The notes beneath the pieces are model-generated. The model saw only the letters and a list, made by a program, of their open reading frames with translations, had not been told where the DNA came from and made no database searches. Shown piece by piece: positions 17,567-26,769 of a DNA stretch of 64,000 nucleotides. How positions within the stretch are numbered: the stretch's first letter is position 1; every line of letters begins with the position of its first letter. The position numbers were made by a program, and so were the translations under genes. This stretch comes from Oscillospiraceae bacterium (lineage in GTDB: Bacteria > Bacillota > Clostridia > Oscillospirales > Ruminococcaceae): NCBI GenBank assembly GCA_017465665.1, contig JAFTVU010000007.1, positions 36,328 to 100,327 of the forward strand, in the 5' to 3' direction.

Positions 17567-19651
17567 ATGAAAAGAGACGTAACTCTCGAAATGACCCGTA
17601 ATATTGGTATCATGGCGCACATTGACGCAGGTAAGACCACCACAACTGAGCGTATCCTGTTCTACACAGGTGTAAACCACAAGATGGGTGAGACTCATGA
17701 TGGCGGTGCGACAATGGACTGGATGGCTCAGGAGCAGGAGAGAGGTATCACAATCACCTCTGCTGCTACAACAGCTTTCTGGAAGAAGCACAGAGTCAAT
17801 ATTATCGATACTCCCGGACACGTTGACTTCACTGTTGAGGTTGAGCGTTCTCTGCGAGTACTTGACGGCTCCGTTACTGTTCTTTGTGCAAAGGGCGGTG
17901 TAGAGCCTCAGTCTGAGACTGTATGGCGTCAGGCAGATAACTACAAGGTTCCCAGAATGGCATACATCAACAAGATGGACATTATGGGTGCTGATTTCTA
18001 CCGCGTAGTTGGCATGATGCACGACAGACTCAAGTGTAATGCTGTTCCGATCCAGCTGCCTATCGGCGCTGAATCTGACTTTAAGGGTATCATCGACCTC
18101 ATCGAAATGAACGCCGATGTATACTATGATGACCTGGGCAAGGATATGCGTGTTGAGGAGATCCCCGCAGACATGCTCGAAAAGGCTCAGGAGTACAGAC
18201 GTAACCTTCTCGAAAAGGTTGCTGAGCTGGACGATGAGCTGATGGAGAGATACTTTGAGACCGAGGGTGAGGATTTCACCATTGAGGAGATCAAGGCTGC
18301 CATCAGAAAGGGTACCATCGAGAACAAGTTCGTTCCCGTTGTATGTGGTACTTCTTACAGAAACAAGGGTGTACAGAAGCTGCTCGACGCAGTTATCGAC
18401 TACATGCCCTCTCCTCTGGATATTCCTCCCATCAAGGGCGTTGTTCCCGATACAGGTGAGGAAGTAGAGAGAAAAGCAGGCGATAACGAGCCTTTCTCCG
18501 CTCTTGCATTCAAGATCGCTACAGACCCCTTCGTTGGTAAGCTCTGCTTCTTCAGAGTTTACTCCGGCGTAGTTGAGGCAGGTGCTACCGTTCTCAATGC
18601 TACAAAGGATAAGAACGAGCGTATGGGTCGTATCCTTCAGATGCACGCTAACTCCAGACAGGATATCGATTGCTGCTTCTGCGGTGATATCGCTGCTGCT
18701 GTTGGTCTGAAGAATACAACTACAGGTGATACTCTCTGTGATGAGAATAACCCTGTAATCCTCGAGTCCATGGAATTCCCCGAGCCTGTTATCTCGCTCG
18801 CTATCGAGCCCAAGACAAAGGCCGGTCAGGAAAAGATGGCCCTCGCACTTGCAAAGCTTGCTGAAGAGGACCCCACATTCAAGACCTACACAGATCAGGA
18901 AACAGGCCAGACAATCATCTCCGGTATGGGTGAGCTTCACCTGGAGATCATCGTTGACCGTCTGCTCCGTGAGTTCAAGGTAGAGGCTAACGTTGGTGCT
19001 CCTCAGGTTGCTTATAAGGAGACTATCGTAGGCAACGCTGACGTTGATATGAAGTATGCACGTCAGTCCGGTGGTAAGGGTCAGTACGGTCACGTTAAGA
19101 TCCGTGTTGAGCCTAACGAGTCCGGTAAGGGCTACGAGTTTGTCAATGCCGTTGTCGGTGGTGCTATTCCCAAGGAATACATTCCTGCTGTTGACAAGGG
19201 TATCCAGGGCGCTCTTAACACCGGTGTGCTTGCAGGCTACCCCGTTGTTGACGTTAAGGTAGAGCTGTACGATGGTTCTTACCACGAGGTTGACTCCTCC
19301 GAAATGGCATTCCAGATCGCCGGTTCTATGGCTATCAAGGAAGCCCTCAAGAAGGCTAAGTCTGTAATCCTCGAGCCTATCATGCGTGTTGACGTTGTAG
19401 TTCCTGAGGACTACATCGGTAACGTTATCGGTGACCTCAACTCCCGCCGTGGTCAGATCCAGAATCAGGAGACTGCAAACGGTACTGTTCAGATCACATC
19501 CGCTGTTCCGCTTTCCGAGATGTTCGGCTACTCCAACGATCTGCGTTCCAAGACACAGGGTCGTGGTAACTACGTAATGCAGCCCAGCCACTACATCGAG
19601 GTTCCCAAGTCCATTGCGGAAGGCATCATGAGCAAGCGCGCTAAGGATTGA
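17567..19651 (+). CDS. fusA: Translation elongation factor G
   Basis: 694 residues. Ribosomal translocase GTPase. G1 [16 protein letters not shown]2 [13 protein letters not shown]3 DTPGHVDF and G4 NKMD are present, as are the domain IV block ([13 protein letters not shown]) and the C-terminal domain V ([17 protein letters not shown]). The length is the normal housekeeping size, so it is not a TetM-like paralogue. RBS GGAGG. The spacer before it contains the perfect palindrome GGCAGCCTAGGCTGCC (17522-17537). Confidence 0.98.
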   Translation: MKRDVTLEMTRNIGIMAHIDAGKTTTTERILFYTGVNHKMGETHDGGATMDWMAQEQERGITITSAATTAFWKKHRVNIIDTPGHVDFTVEVERSLRVLDGSVTVLCAKGGVEPQSETVWRQADNYKVPRMAYINKMDIMGADFYRVVGMMHDRLKCNAVPIQLPIGAESDFKGIIDLIEMNADVYYDDLGKDMRVEEIPADMLEKAQEYRRNLLEKVAELDDELMERYFETEGEDFTIEEIKAAIRKGTIENKFVPVVCGTSYRNKGVQKLLDAVIDYMPSPLDIPPIKGVVPDTGEEVERKAGDNEPFSALAFKIATDPFVGKLCFFRVYSGVVEAGATVLNATKDKNERMGRILQMHANSRQDIDCCFCGDIAAAVGLKNTTTGDTLCDENNPVILESMEFPEPVISLAIEPKTKAGQEKMALALAKLAEEDPTFKTYTDQETGQTIISGMGELHLEIIVDRLLREFKVEANVGAPQVAYKETIVGNADVDMKYARQSGGKGQYGHVKIRVEPNESGKGYEFVNAVVGGAIPKEYIPAVDKGIQGALNTGVLAGYPVVDVKVELYDGSYHEVDSSEMAFQIAGSMAIKEALKKAKSVILEPIMRVDVVVPEDYIGNVIGDLNSRRGQIQNQETANGTVQITSAVPLSEMFGYSNDLRSKTQGRGNYVMQPSHYIEVPKSIAEGIMSKRAKD

Positions 19652-19694
19652 TCCGCCGCGAAGCTCCACACTGCCACTTTTTTCTGAAAAACAC

Positions 19695-19723
19695 TTGATT
19701 TTTTCAGAGAATGATGGTACAAT
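19695..19723 (+). promoter_or_regulatory. Promoter of tuf
   Basis: TTGATT (19695-19700), 17-bp spacer, TACAAT (19718-19723). The leader carries a small hairpin (TCCCCC-TTTTATA-GGGGGA, about 19745-19762) before the RBS AAGGAGG. So tuf has its own promoter in addition to any read-through from fusA. Confidence 0.65.
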
Positions 19724-19797
19724 ATAATCACTAAACTATGGCTATCCCCCTTTTATAGGGGGAAGCTGAAATTTCACCTTTAAGGAGGATAAAACCA

Positions 19798-21000
19798 ATG
19801 GCAAAGGAAAAGTATAATTCCACGAAGCCCCACGTTAATATCGGTACTATCGGTCACGTTGACCACGGTAAGACCACAACAACTGCTGCTATCACAAAGT
19901 ATCTCGCTATGCTCGGTAAGGCTAAGTTCGAGGCATATGACATGATCGATAAGGCTCCCGAGGAGAGAGAGCGTGGTATCACAATCAACACTGCTCACGT
20001 TGAGTACGAGACAGAGGCTCGCCACTATGCTCACGTTGACTGCCCCGGACATGCTGACTACATCAAGAACATGATCACCGGTGCTGCTCAGATGGACGGC
20101 GCTATCCTCGTAGTTGCTGGTACTGATGGTCCTATGGCTCAGACCAAGGAGCACATCCTGCTTGCTCGTCAGGTAGGCGTTCCTGCTATCGTTGTATTCA
20201 TGAACAAGTGTGATGACGTTGATGACGAAGAGCTGCTCGAGCTCGTAGAGATGGACATCCGTGATGTTCTGTCCCAGAACGAGTTCCCCGGCGATGACAT
20301 CCCCGTAATCCGTGGTTCTGCTAAGGTTGCTCTGGATTGCGCATCCACAGATCCTAACGCTCCCGAGTATGCTTGCATCAAGGAGCTGATGGACGCTGTT
20401 GACGCTTACATCCCTGCTCCTGAGCGTTCTGAGGATCTGCCCTTCCTGATGCCCGTTGAGGATACAATGACAATCACAGGTCGTGGTACTGTTGCTACTG
20501 GCCGTGTAGAGCGTGGTATCGTTAAGGTTAACGACACAGTTGAGATCACAGGTCTCGTTGACGAGCCTAAGTCCACTGTTGTTACAGGTCTCGAGATGTT
20601 CAGAAAGACTCTGGACGAGGCTGTTGCTGGTTACAACATCGGTGCTCTGCTCCGTGGTGTTACACGTCAGGATATCGAGCGTGGTCAGGTTCTCTGCAAG
20701 CCCGGTTCCATTCACCCCCACACAAAGTTCAAGGGCCAGGTTTACGTTCTCAAGAAGGAAGAGGGCGGCCGTCATACTCCTTTCGTATCCAACTATCGTC
20801 CTCAGTTCTTCTTCAGAACAACAGACGTTACCGGTGTTATCACACTGCCTGCTGACAAGGAAATGTGCATGCCCGGCGATAACGTTGTAATGGACGTTGA
20901 GCTGATCACTCCTATCGCTATCGAAGAGGGTCTGCGTTTCGCTATCCGTGAGGGTGGTAGAACAGTAGGTTCCGGCGTTGTTACTGCTATCAACGAGTAA
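19798..21000 (+). CDS. tuf: Translation elongation factor Tu
   Basis: 400 residues. Delivers aminoacyl-tRNA to the ribosome. GTPase motifs [36 protein letters not shown] and NKCD are intact; domain 2 begins near [16 protein letters not shown], and domain 3 ends [15 protein letters not shown]. Strong RBS AAGGAGG. Last gene of the rpsL-rpsG-fusA-tuf cluster; a strong terminator follows. Confidence 0.98.
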   Translation: MAKEKYNSTKPHVNIGTIGHVDHGKTTTTAAITKYLAMLGKAKFEAYDMIDKAPEERERGITINTAHVEYETEARHYAHVDCPGHADYIKNMITGAAQMDGAILVVAGTDGPMAQTKEHILLARQVGVPAIVVFMNKCDDVDDEELLELVEMDIRDVLSQNEFPGDDIPVIRGSAKVALDCASTDPNAPEYACIKELMDAVDAYIPAPERSEDLPFLMPVEDTMTITGRGTVATGRVERGIVKVNDTVEITGLVDEPKSTVVTGLEMFRKTLDEAVAGYNIGALLRGVTRQDIERGQVLCKPGSIHPHTKFKGQVYVLKKEEGGRHTPFVSNYRPQFFFRTTDVTGVITLPADKEMCMPGDNVVMDVELITPIAIEEGLRFAIREGGRTVGSGVVTAINE

Positions 21001-21040
21001 TTCCTAGCGAATTCATATCTCTACCTATATTGTAAAGTAT

Positions 21041-21068
21041 ACCGCTCCTCGTAAGGGGAGCGGTTTTT
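21041..21068 (+). terminator. Terminator after tuf
   Basis: ACCGCTCC (21041-21048) pairs with GGGAGCGGT (ending 21064), followed by TTTTT. A classical strong intrinsic terminator. Confidence 0.9.
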
Positions 21069-21077
21069 GTATACCAA

Positions 21078-21109
21078 AGCCCGTCGCGAGTATAACTCTG
21101 CGACGGGCT
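21078..21109. terminator. Stem-loop at the 3' end of the minus-strand XRE gene
   Basis: Perfect 10-bp stem AGCCCGTCGC / GCGACGGGCT with a 12-nt loop. It lies just after the stop of the XRE gene on the minus strand and downstream of the tuf terminator on the plus strand. T-runs are short on both sides. Confidence 0.5.
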
Positions 21110-21112
21110 GTT

Positions 21113-21322
21113 TCATTTATTGAGCTTTGGGTTATCAGTTCGCCCGAGAATGTAGTCTACAGAAACATCGTAGAAATCAGCAAGGCGGATGAGGGTATCG
21201 GTCGGTATATCGCGTTCACCCTTTTCGTAATGGCTGTATGCACGTTGGCTGCATATAATAGCATCTGCCACCTGTTGCTGTGTGAGCAGCTCGCTTTCGC
21301 GCAATAGTTTCATTCTATACAT
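21113..21322 (-). CDS. Small XRE-family HTH regulator (islet regulator)
   Basis: 69 residues, essentially one Cro/CI helix-turn-helix: LRESELLTQQQVADAIICSQRAYSHYEKGERDIPTDTLIRLADFYDVSVDYILGRTDNP, the classical phage-repressor-like end 'DYILGRTD'. The ATG at 21322 has GGAGGTG five bases upstream. Transcribed divergently from the AT-rich gene at 21461; the 138-bp spacer between them contains a consensus promoter and two palindromes, so it is probably the local repressor of that gene. Confidence 0.85.
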   Translation of the reverse strand: MYRMKLLRESELLTQQQVADAIICSQRAYSHYEKGERDIPTDTLIRLADFYDVSVDYILGRTDNPKLNK

Positions 21323-21360
21323 AAAACACCTCCGTTTTTTGTATATATTTATTATGCTTT

Positions 21361-21401
21361 AGAACGTTTTGTTCTATTGACATTTAGCCCAAAATGGGCT
21401 A
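21361..21401. promoter_or_regulatory. Two palindromic operator candidates
   Basis: AGAAC-GTTTT-GTTCT (21361-21375) abuts the -35 box; TAGCCC-AAAAT-GGGCTA (21385-21401) fills the promoter spacer. Both have 5-nt centres, but their arms differ, so two proteins could be involved. Binding by the adjacent XRE protein is inferred. Confidence 0.6.
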
Positions 21402-21405
21402 TAAT
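21377..21405 (+). promoter_or_regulatory. Consensus promoter of the AT-rich gene
   Basis: TTGACA (21377-21382), 17-bp spacer, TATAAT (21400-21405): perfect consensus. Such a strong promoter in front of an accessory gene suggests it is normally held off by a repressor. Confidence 0.85.
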
Positions 21406-21460
21406 TGTTTTATAGGATGCAGATGCAATGATTAACACAATTTATAAGGAGTAATTGAAA

Positions 21461-21964
21461 GTGGATAATTTAACAATAGTGAGACGTTGCCAAAAATTGA
21501 TGTATGAACTTGATAAAGCAGAGATTGAGAAAGCAGGATTAAATGAACAGCTTGAGACGTTGAGGAAAGAGGCGAACGATAAGATTGAAACACCAGGTTG
21601 CCTAGTGATTGTAGTGTCTCTGATTGTTATAATACTTCTGAAAGCTAATGGTAACGGGTGGATAATGTCAATTTTCAGTGGATTAATTGCTGGAGGAATC
21701 ATTGATTTGCCATTTGAGTTGTATAGAAAAAATAAGTACACTAAGCAATATCAGAGTAAGGAAAATGAAATACAGAGCAAGCAATATCTTGTTAACAATA
21801 GAATTGCTGATATACAAAATGATGAAGATTATATTGTAGTTAGTTCTATTGTCAATGATGATATGAATAAGGAGTGTTTATCATATATGGCACAGTTGCT
21901 TACTAAATTCAGCAACATGTCATTAGAAGATGCTTATTATAGGTATCTTCGTAATAAATCTTAA
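21461..21964 (+). CDS. AT-rich coiled-coil protein with two membrane segments, unknown function
   Basis: 167 residues from the GTG at 21461, nine bp after AAGGAG (a TTG at 21455 is too close to it). Residues 5-45 form a charged helix, then two hydrophobic segments (about 46-62 and 67-82), then a long charged helix (YRKNKYTKQYQSKENEIQSKQ) and a C-terminal part ending YYRYLRNKS. Its base composition is clearly more AT-rich than the flanking tuf and cca genes, which with the divergent XRE gene suggests horizontal acquisition. I do not recognise the family. A hairpin-in-membrane topology with both helices in the cytoplasm is inferred. Confidence 0.7.
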   Translation: MDNLTIVRRCQKLMYELDKAEIEKAGLNEQLETLRKEANDKIETPGCLVIVVSLIVIILLKANGNGWIMSIFSGLIAGGIIDLPFELYRKNKYTKQYQSKENEIQSKQYLVNNRIADIQNDEDYIVVSSIVNDDMNKECLSYMAQLLTKFSNMSLEDAYYRYLRNKS

Positions 21965-21978
21965 AATTACATATACAT

Positions 21979-22009
21979 AAAAAGAGGCATACGCAATATG
22001 CCTCTTTTT
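21979..22009 (+). terminator. Terminator after the AT-rich gene
   Basis: AAAAAGAGGCATA (21979-21991) pairs with TATGCCTCTTTTT (21997-22009); 13-bp stem, T-run included. It works in both directions by sequence. Confidence 0.85.
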
Positions 22010-22037
22010 GATATTTAGAAGATACTGTATTAATAAC

Positions 22038-22066
22038 TTGTCAAATACCCGAAAAAGTGCTACAAT
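22038..22066 (+). promoter_or_regulatory. Promoter of cca
   Basis: TTGTCA (22038-22043), 17-bp spacer, TACAAT (22061-22066), 31 bp before the start codon at 22097. Confidence 0.65.
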
Positions 22067-22096
22067 AAACATATGCCATCGAAAGGAGCTAGCGCT

Positions 22097-23428
22097 ATGC
22101 AGATACCCCAGAACATCCTCTACATCCTTGACCGCCTTGAGCAGGCAGGCTACGAGGCTTATATCGTAGGCGGCTGTGTGCGCGACAGCCTGATGGGCGC
22201 TCAGCCGCATGATTTCGATATAACCACATCCGCGCTCCCTGAGGAGACAGAGCGCGTGTTTGCAGATCTGCGCGTTATCGAAACGGGTCTGAAGCACGGC
22301 ACGGTTACCGTCCTGTACGAGGGCGAGCCTATAGAGATCACCACCTACCGCATAGACGGAGAGTACGCGGACGGCAGACATCCCGATGAGGTGAGATTTA
22401 CGCGCTCCCTTGCCGAGGACGTGGCGCGCCGCGATTTCACAATGAACGGTATTGCATACAGTCCCAAACGCGGCTTGTTCGACCATTTCGATGGTGCGGA
22501 GGATATCCGCCGTGGCATTATCCGCTGTATAGGAGATCCTGATAAGCGCTTTGGTGAGGACGCACTGCGTATCATGCGTGCGCTGAGATTTTCTTCCGTG
22601 CTGGGCTTCGGGATAGAACAGGCTACTGCTGATTCTCTGCGGCGGAACAAAGCACTGCTCCATAGGGTGTCTGCGGAGCGTATATTCACAGAGCTAAGCA
22701 AGCTGCTGTGCGGCAGAAACGCAGGCGCGGTGCTGAGAGAATATGCGGAGATATTCGCTGAGATCATCCCGGAGCTTGCCCCATGTATCGGTTATGAGCA
22801 GCATAGCAGGTATCATGCATACCCACTGTATGAGCACACAGTGCGCGCGGTGGAGAATTGTCCGCCTGATGTCGGGATACGTCTTGCTATGCTGTTCCAT
22901 GATATAGGAAAACCGCTGACGCAGAGTGCGGACGAAAGCGGCGAGTGGCATTTTTATGGTCATGCAGAAAAGAGCGCGGAGCTTGCGGAGGAGATAATGC
23001 GCCGCTTCAAAACTTCCAATGCTATGAGAGAGAAAGTTTGTGCTATCATACGCTATCACGGCTTTGTTCCTGAGAAGACCGAGCGGTTCATCCGCCGCAG
23101 GCTGGCAAAGCATGGTGCGGAGCTGTTCCGTGATATCATGCTTGCACATATTGCAGACGACAGTGCCAAGGCGGAGTTCACCAAGGAACGCATACCGGAA
23201 TGGCGCGAGATAATACGCATGGCAGAGGAGATATCACAGCGGCAGCCGTGTCTTAGCACAAAGGAGCTTGCCGTAGGCGGCAGAGATATCATGCAGCTCA
23301 TTCCTGCGTCCCCAAGGATAGGAGAAACGCTGAAATATCTGCTGGACGGTGTTGTTGACGGACGCTTTGAAAACCGTCGTGACGTGCTGATGAAGCAGGC
23401 GGAATTATTCCTGAAAATTGACAAATAA
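22097..23428 (+). CDS. cca: CCA tRNA nucleotidyltransferase with HD domain
   Basis: 443 residues from the ATG at 22097, preceded by AAAGGAG; an in-frame ATG at 22073 lies before that RBS. Class II tRNA nucleotidyltransferase, adding or repairing the 3' CCA of tRNA. GGCVRDSLMG (25-34) and the catalytic DFD (39-41) mark the head domain; RRDFTMNGIAY and RRGIIRCIGDPDKRFGEDALRIMRALRF are the neck motifs. The C-terminal half has an HD phosphohydrolase-like domain (HAYPLYEHT... LFHDIGKP), as in many Clostridia versions. Single gene with its own promoter. Confidence 0.94.
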   Translation: MQIPQNILYILDRLEQAGYEAYIVGGCVRDSLMGAQPHDFDITTSALPEETERVFADLRVIETGLKHGTVTVLYEGEPIEITTYRIDGEYADGRHPDEVRFTRSLAEDVARRDFTMNGIAYSPKRGLFDHFDGAEDIRRGIIRCIGDPDKRFGEDALRIMRALRFSSVLGFGIEQATADSLRRNKALLHRVSAERIFTELSKLLCGRNAGAVLREYAEIFAEIIPELAPCIGYEQHSRYHAYPLYEHTVRAVENCPPDVGIRLAMLFHDIGKPLTQSADESGEWHFYGHAEKSAELAEEIMRRFKTSNAMREKVCAIIRYHGFVPEKTERFIRRRLAKHGAELFRDIMLAHIADDSAKAEFTKERIPEWREIIRMAEEISQRQPCLSTKELAVGGRDIMQLIPASPRIGETLKYLLDGVVDGRFENRRDVLMKQAELFLKIDK

Positions 23429-23452
23429 TATTTCTCTGAGCAGTAAAATATC

Positions 23453-23481
23453 TTGCAGAAAAAGCGATATTGTGCTATACT
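23453..23481 (+). promoter_or_regulatory. Promoter of the MreB-family gene
   Basis: TTGCAG (23453-23458), 17-bp spacer, TATACT (23476-23481), with a TGn extended -10 element (23473-23475). Confidence 0.65.
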
Positions 23482-23519
23482 TATAGAGTTGAAAAAATTA
23501 TGTGTGGGAGAAAAATGCT

Positions 23520-24536
23520 ATGGCAATGGATATAGGAATAGATTTAGGTACTGCCAATATCATCATCAGTGTAGATGGCAAGGGCATCGTGCTCAACGAG
23601 CCGTCTGTGGTGGCTTATGACCGCAAGAAGAAAGAGGTCGTGGCTGTAGGTACGGAAGCGTACAAGATGATAGGCAGGACCCCTGAATATATCGTGGCTG
23701 TTCGTCCGCTGAAGGACGGCGTTATCTCTGATAACGATATGACCGAGGAAATGGTGAGGGCATTTATCCGCAAGGTCAACGGCGGCTTTATGATGAAGCC
23801 GAGGATCGTCCTGTGCGTACCCTCCTCTGTTACCGATGTGGAGCGCAGAGCTGTTATTGAGGCGGCTATCTCCGCAGGTGCGAGAAAGGTGTATCTTATC
23901 GAAGAGCCTATTGCGGCGCTTATCGGCGCAGGAATAGATATCTCCAAGCCCAACGGTACGATGGTAGTTGATATCGGCGGCGGTACCGCTGATGTGGCGA
24001 TAGTATCCTTTAACGGCATAGTTGCCAGCCGTTCTGTTAAGATGGCGGGAAGCAAGTTTGACGCCGCTATAATCCGACATATCTCCCAGAAGTACAAGAT
24101 ACTCATTGGTGAGAAGACTGCCGAAAAGGCGAAGATGGAGATCGCAAATGTATTCGATCCCGATGGCAGCAAGAAGATGACCGTCCGCGGCAGACATCTG
24201 CTTAGGGGACTTCCTGAAAGCGTGGAAATTACCGATATCGATATCGATGAGGCTATCCATGAGAATGCGATGGAGATAGTAAATCAGGTGAAGCTCACGC
24301 TTGAATCCGCTCCACCTGAGCTTGTGGGAGATATTCTCAGCAACGGTATCACGCTTACGGGCGGCGGTGCGCTGCTGGGAGGTCTTGCGGAGCTTATATC
24401 CGCGAATGTGGGTGCGCCCTGCTTCATAGCGGATAATCCTATAGAGTGTGTTGCGAGGGGCGTAAATGCCGCGTTCAGGATGTCAGGCGAGCTGCTGGAT
24501 GGCTTTGAACAGGTGCAGCTTTACGGCTTCAGATAA
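23520..24536 (+). CDS. MreB/Mbl-family actin-like cell-shape protein
   Basis: 338 residues from the ATG at 23520, nine bp after GGGAG. Bacterial actin that polymerises under the membrane and guides wall synthesis. Actin-fold nucleotide motifs are clear: GIDLGTANIIISVDGKGIVLNEPSVVAY (phosphate 1), VVDIGGGTADVAIVS (phosphate 2), EEPIAALIGAGI and TLTGGGALLGGL (adenosine). It stands alone, without mreC/mreD, so it is probably an extra MreB/Mbl/MreBH-type paralogue; which one cannot be said. The gene has its own promoter and terminator. Confidence 0.9.
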   Translation: MAMDIGIDLGTANIIISVDGKGIVLNEPSVVAYDRKKKEVVAVGTEAYKMIGRTPEYIVAVRPLKDGVISDNDMTEEMVRAFIRKVNGGFMMKPRIVLCVPSSVTDVERRAVIEAAISAGARKVYLIEEPIAALIGAGIDISKPNGTMVVDIGGGTADVAIVSFNGIVASRSVKMAGSKFDAAIIRHISQKYKILIGEKTAEKAKMEIANVFDPDGSKKMTVRGRHLLRGLPESVEITDIDIDEAIHENAMEIVNQVKLTLESAPPELVGDILSNGITLTGGGALLGGLAELISANVGAPCFIADNPIECVARGVNAAFRMSGELLDGFEQVQLYGFR

Positions 24537-24555
24537 TTGTTTTATTAAATACCAC

Positions 24556-24586
24556 ATCTGCCGAAAGTCATTCGGCAGATTTTTTC
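24556..24586 (+). terminator. Terminator after the MreB-family gene
   Basis: ATCTGCCGAA (24556-24565), loop AGTCA, TTCGGCAGAT (24571-24580), then T6. Strong intrinsic terminator. Confidence 0.9.
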
Positions 24587-24627
24587 CACATTTTCTAAAA
24601 AATTGGTATATATTGCATGAATTTGGC

Positions 24628-24656
24628 TTGCTTTTTATGAAAAGATATGCTAAAAT
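24628..24656 (+). promoter_or_regulatory. Promoter of the sensor-GGDEF gene
   Basis: TTGCTT (24628-24633), 17-bp spacer, TAAAAT (24651-24656). The predicted start near 24663 places the cre-like palindrome about 25 bp into the transcript. Confidence 0.55.
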
Positions 24657-24686
24657 AATATTATGTATTAATATAGCATCTGTTGA

Positions 24687-24700
24687 TGTAAACGTTTAAA
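24687..24700 (+). promoter_or_regulatory. cre-like palindrome (CcpA/LacI-family operator candidate)
   Basis: TGTAAACGTTTAAA fits the CcpA consensus TGWAARCGYTWNCW at 13 of 14 positions (only the C near the end is A), with a perfect 10-bp core TAAACGTTTA. A site just downstream of a promoter usually blocks elongation. It lies in the leader of the sensor-GGDEF gene. Confidence 0.55.
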
Positions 24701-24731
24701 TGATGAATATTCGGAAAGGAGAGCTCGGAAA

Positions 24732-26663
24732 TTGCTTGACAACAAAAAAATGGTTGGTTTCTGTTGTACTACAATGCAGAAAGAGCCGGTCAGACCCGTA
24801 GTTGACTGTCTCGTAAATGAGTTCGCCAAGCGCGACGATCATCGCCTTATCGTATACCAATGCTTTGAGGATCTGTATCTTGATACTCCCAATGCAAGGG
24901 GTGCAGCATCCGTATTCAATATGATAAATCTGGACATGCTGGATGCTATGATATTCATGCAGTTCAATGAAAAGCAGAAGCCGCTGTTCAGTAAGGTAGC
25001 GGCACGCTGCCGTGCACATGGTATTCCCGTGATCTATATAGACGAGCATATCGCTGACGCTTTCTGTGTTTCGTTCGGTTATGGAGATGCATTCGGTCAG
25101 ATCGTGGAGCACGTTATTACGGAGCATGGCTGCAAGAACATAAAGCATATCGCAGGCTTACGCGGAAACGATTTTTCACAGACCAGAATAGACAGCTGTC
25201 GTGAGGTAATGGCGCGCCATGGTCTTACCCTTGAGGATAAGGATATCCTGTACGGAGAGTTCTGGGAAACACCTACCTATCAGGCTATAGATGATTTCTT
25301 TGCCCGTGGCGAGGCTCTGCCTGATGCGTTCATCTGTGCAAATGATTCTATGGCGATGGCGGCTTGTCTGAAGCTGAATGAGATGGGCTACAGCATTCCT
25401 GAGGACGTTATAGTTACAGGCTTTGACGGTATAGAGTTTGAAAAGTTCCATAATCCACGTCTTACTACCGCTACCAGAAACAATAAGGAGCTGGCAGCTG
25501 CGGTGATGAATATAATCGATGATGTGCTGGAGCATCCCGATATCAAGCCGTACGATGTGGAACTCAGTTATACCCCTCGTTTTTCCGAGAGCTGCCATTG
25601 TAGAAAGAACGATCCGTTGAAGCGTAGCCAGTCCCTTGCGGATTATGTTCGTAATTATTCCTATGCACGCGGCTTTGAGGAGAGCATGAATGAGATGGGT
25701 AACCTTATTTCTGCTACCCCCGATATTGAGCACGCAAGGGAGATATTCAGGAAATTCTGCTTCCAGCAGACTCATATATGTGTAACAGATGAATATTACC
25801 GCTACTTCTCTGAAGAAAAAGACACTGCGGAGGAGGTGCAGCACGGCGAGGATCACTATCCCGATAAAATGCACCTGCTGGTGGAATGCACAGATGACAG
25901 AGAGACTGAGGGCGTATGCTTCCCGACATCGGAGCTGCTGCCCGATCTGATGAGTCATTTTGACGGAAACAACACTCTGCTGGTTATTCCTTTGCATTCA
26001 CAGGAGGAAATAATCGGATACTATACGCTGTGCTATCTGGCTTCCGATCTTTGCAAGGATCAGATGTACACATTCACGATGATGGCAAACCACTGCCTTG
26101 AAAATGTTCGTATGCATGAGCATATGAGCTTCCTTAACAAGAAGCTTGAGTTCATGTTCACGCACGATCACCTCACCAAGATATACAACCGATACGGCTT
26201 CTACAAGAATTTCCGCGAGGATTTCGCACAGCTTGCATCGGAAAACAAGGATGTGTTCATCGTATCTATAGATCTTAACGATATGAAGACCATCAATGAC
26301 ACCTACGGACATCACGCAGGTGACGAGGCGCTGCGTATAACAGCCAACGCGCTGACAGGCGCAGCTGAAAAGGATGATACAGAGATCATCTGCTCGCGCT
26401 TCGGCGGTGATGAGTTCGTTGTGGCGAGGATCTGCACGGGCGATGCAAAGGAAAGAGCAGAGCGCTACCACAGAAACTTTGATACTGTGCTTGCAGGACT
26501 GAACAGTACTTCGGGCAATCCGTATACTGTTTCGGTGAGTATCGGAGTATACTGTGCTTCGCTGAACGCAGTGGATACCATTGACGAGCTTATCGAGCTT
26601 GCTGACAGATTGATGTATAATGACAAATCCCGTCACAAGCGCAGACCCAAGAACGTTAAATAA
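24732..26663 (+). CDS. LacI-type ligand-binding domain fused to a GGDEF diguanylate cyclase
   Basis: 643 residues from a TTG at 24732, nine bp after AAAGGAGAG. Residues 1-290 are a periplasmic-binding-protein-like (LacI effector) domain: NMINLDMLDAMIFMQ, GIPVIYIDEH, FICANDSMAMAACLKLNEMGYSIPEDVIVTGFDG are typical. There is no signal peptide, membrane segment or DNA-binding domain, so it senses a cytoplasmic ligand, perhaps a sugar. A GAF-like linker domain follows (about 300-470), then a GGDEF domain with intact RFGGDEF (GGDEF at 558-562) that should make c-di-GMP from GTP. No RxxD inhibitory site is seen five residues before GGDEF. Single gene, with promoter, cre-like site and terminator. Confidence 0.88.
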   Translation: MLDNKKMVGFCCTTMQKEPVRPVVDCLVNEFAKRDDHRLIVYQCFEDLYLDTPNARGAASVFNMINLDMLDAMIFMQFNEKQKPLFSKVAARCRAHGIPVIYIDEHIADAFCVSFGYGDAFGQIVEHVITEHGCKNIKHIAGLRGNDFSQTRIDSCREVMARHGLTLEDKDILYGEFWETPTYQAIDDFFARGEALPDAFICANDSMAMAACLKLNEMGYSIPEDVIVTGFDGIEFEKFHNPRLTTATRNNKELAAAVMNIIDDVLEHPDIKPYDVELSYTPRFSESCHCRKNDPLKRSQSLADYVRNYSYARGFEESMNEMGNLISATPDIEHAREIFRKFCFQQTHICVTDEYYRYFSEEKDTAEEVQHGEDHYPDKMHLLVECTDDRETEGVCFPTSELLPDLMSHFDGNNTLLVIPLHSQEEIIGYYTLCYLASDLCKDQMYTFTMMANHCLENVRMHEHMSFLNKKLEFMFTHDHLTKIYNRYGFYKNFREDFAQLASENKDVFIVSIDLNDMKTINDTYGHHAGDEALRITANALTGAAEKDDTEIICSRFGGDEFVVARICTGDAKERAERYHRNFDTVLAGLNSTSGNPYTVSVSIGVYCASLNAVDTIDELIELADRLMYNDKSRHKRRPKNVK

Positions 26664-26666
26664 AAC

Positions 26667-26698
26667 AGCACCCCTCATGAGAGGGGTTGCTTTTTTTG
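26667..26698 (+). terminator. Terminator after the sensor-GGDEF gene
   Basis: AGCACCCCTC-ATGA-GAGGGGTTGCT stem-loop followed by a run of T. One bulge in the stem. Confidence 0.85.
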
Positions 26699-26740
26699 AA
26701 ATATCACCAACCTTTTCCGTATTTTCGCCACTATATTACC

Positions 26741-26750
26741 GAAACGTTTC
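26741..26750. promoter_or_regulatory. GAAACGTTTC palindrome before the sigma-like gene
   Basis: Perfect 10-bp palindrome 20 bp before the start codon. It shares the AAACGTTT core with the site at 24689-24698 but matches the full cre consensus poorly. Its role is unknown. Confidence 0.35.
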
Positions 26751-26769
26751 AAAAAGCGAGGAAAAAGTG

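Noticed and set aside
17528-19669. Long minus-strand open frame opposite fusA
   Set aside because: Antisense shadow of fusA, with no RBS and no domain.
21361-21375. Possible LexA (SOS) box AGAACGTTTTGTTCT
   Set aside because: The Gram-positive LexA box is GAAC-N4-GTTC; here the spacer is N5 and the flanks differ, so a local XRE operator is more likely.
26620-26769. Longer N terminus for the sigma-like protein
   Set aside because: It would overlap the end of the GGDEF gene and its terminator, and lacks an RBS.
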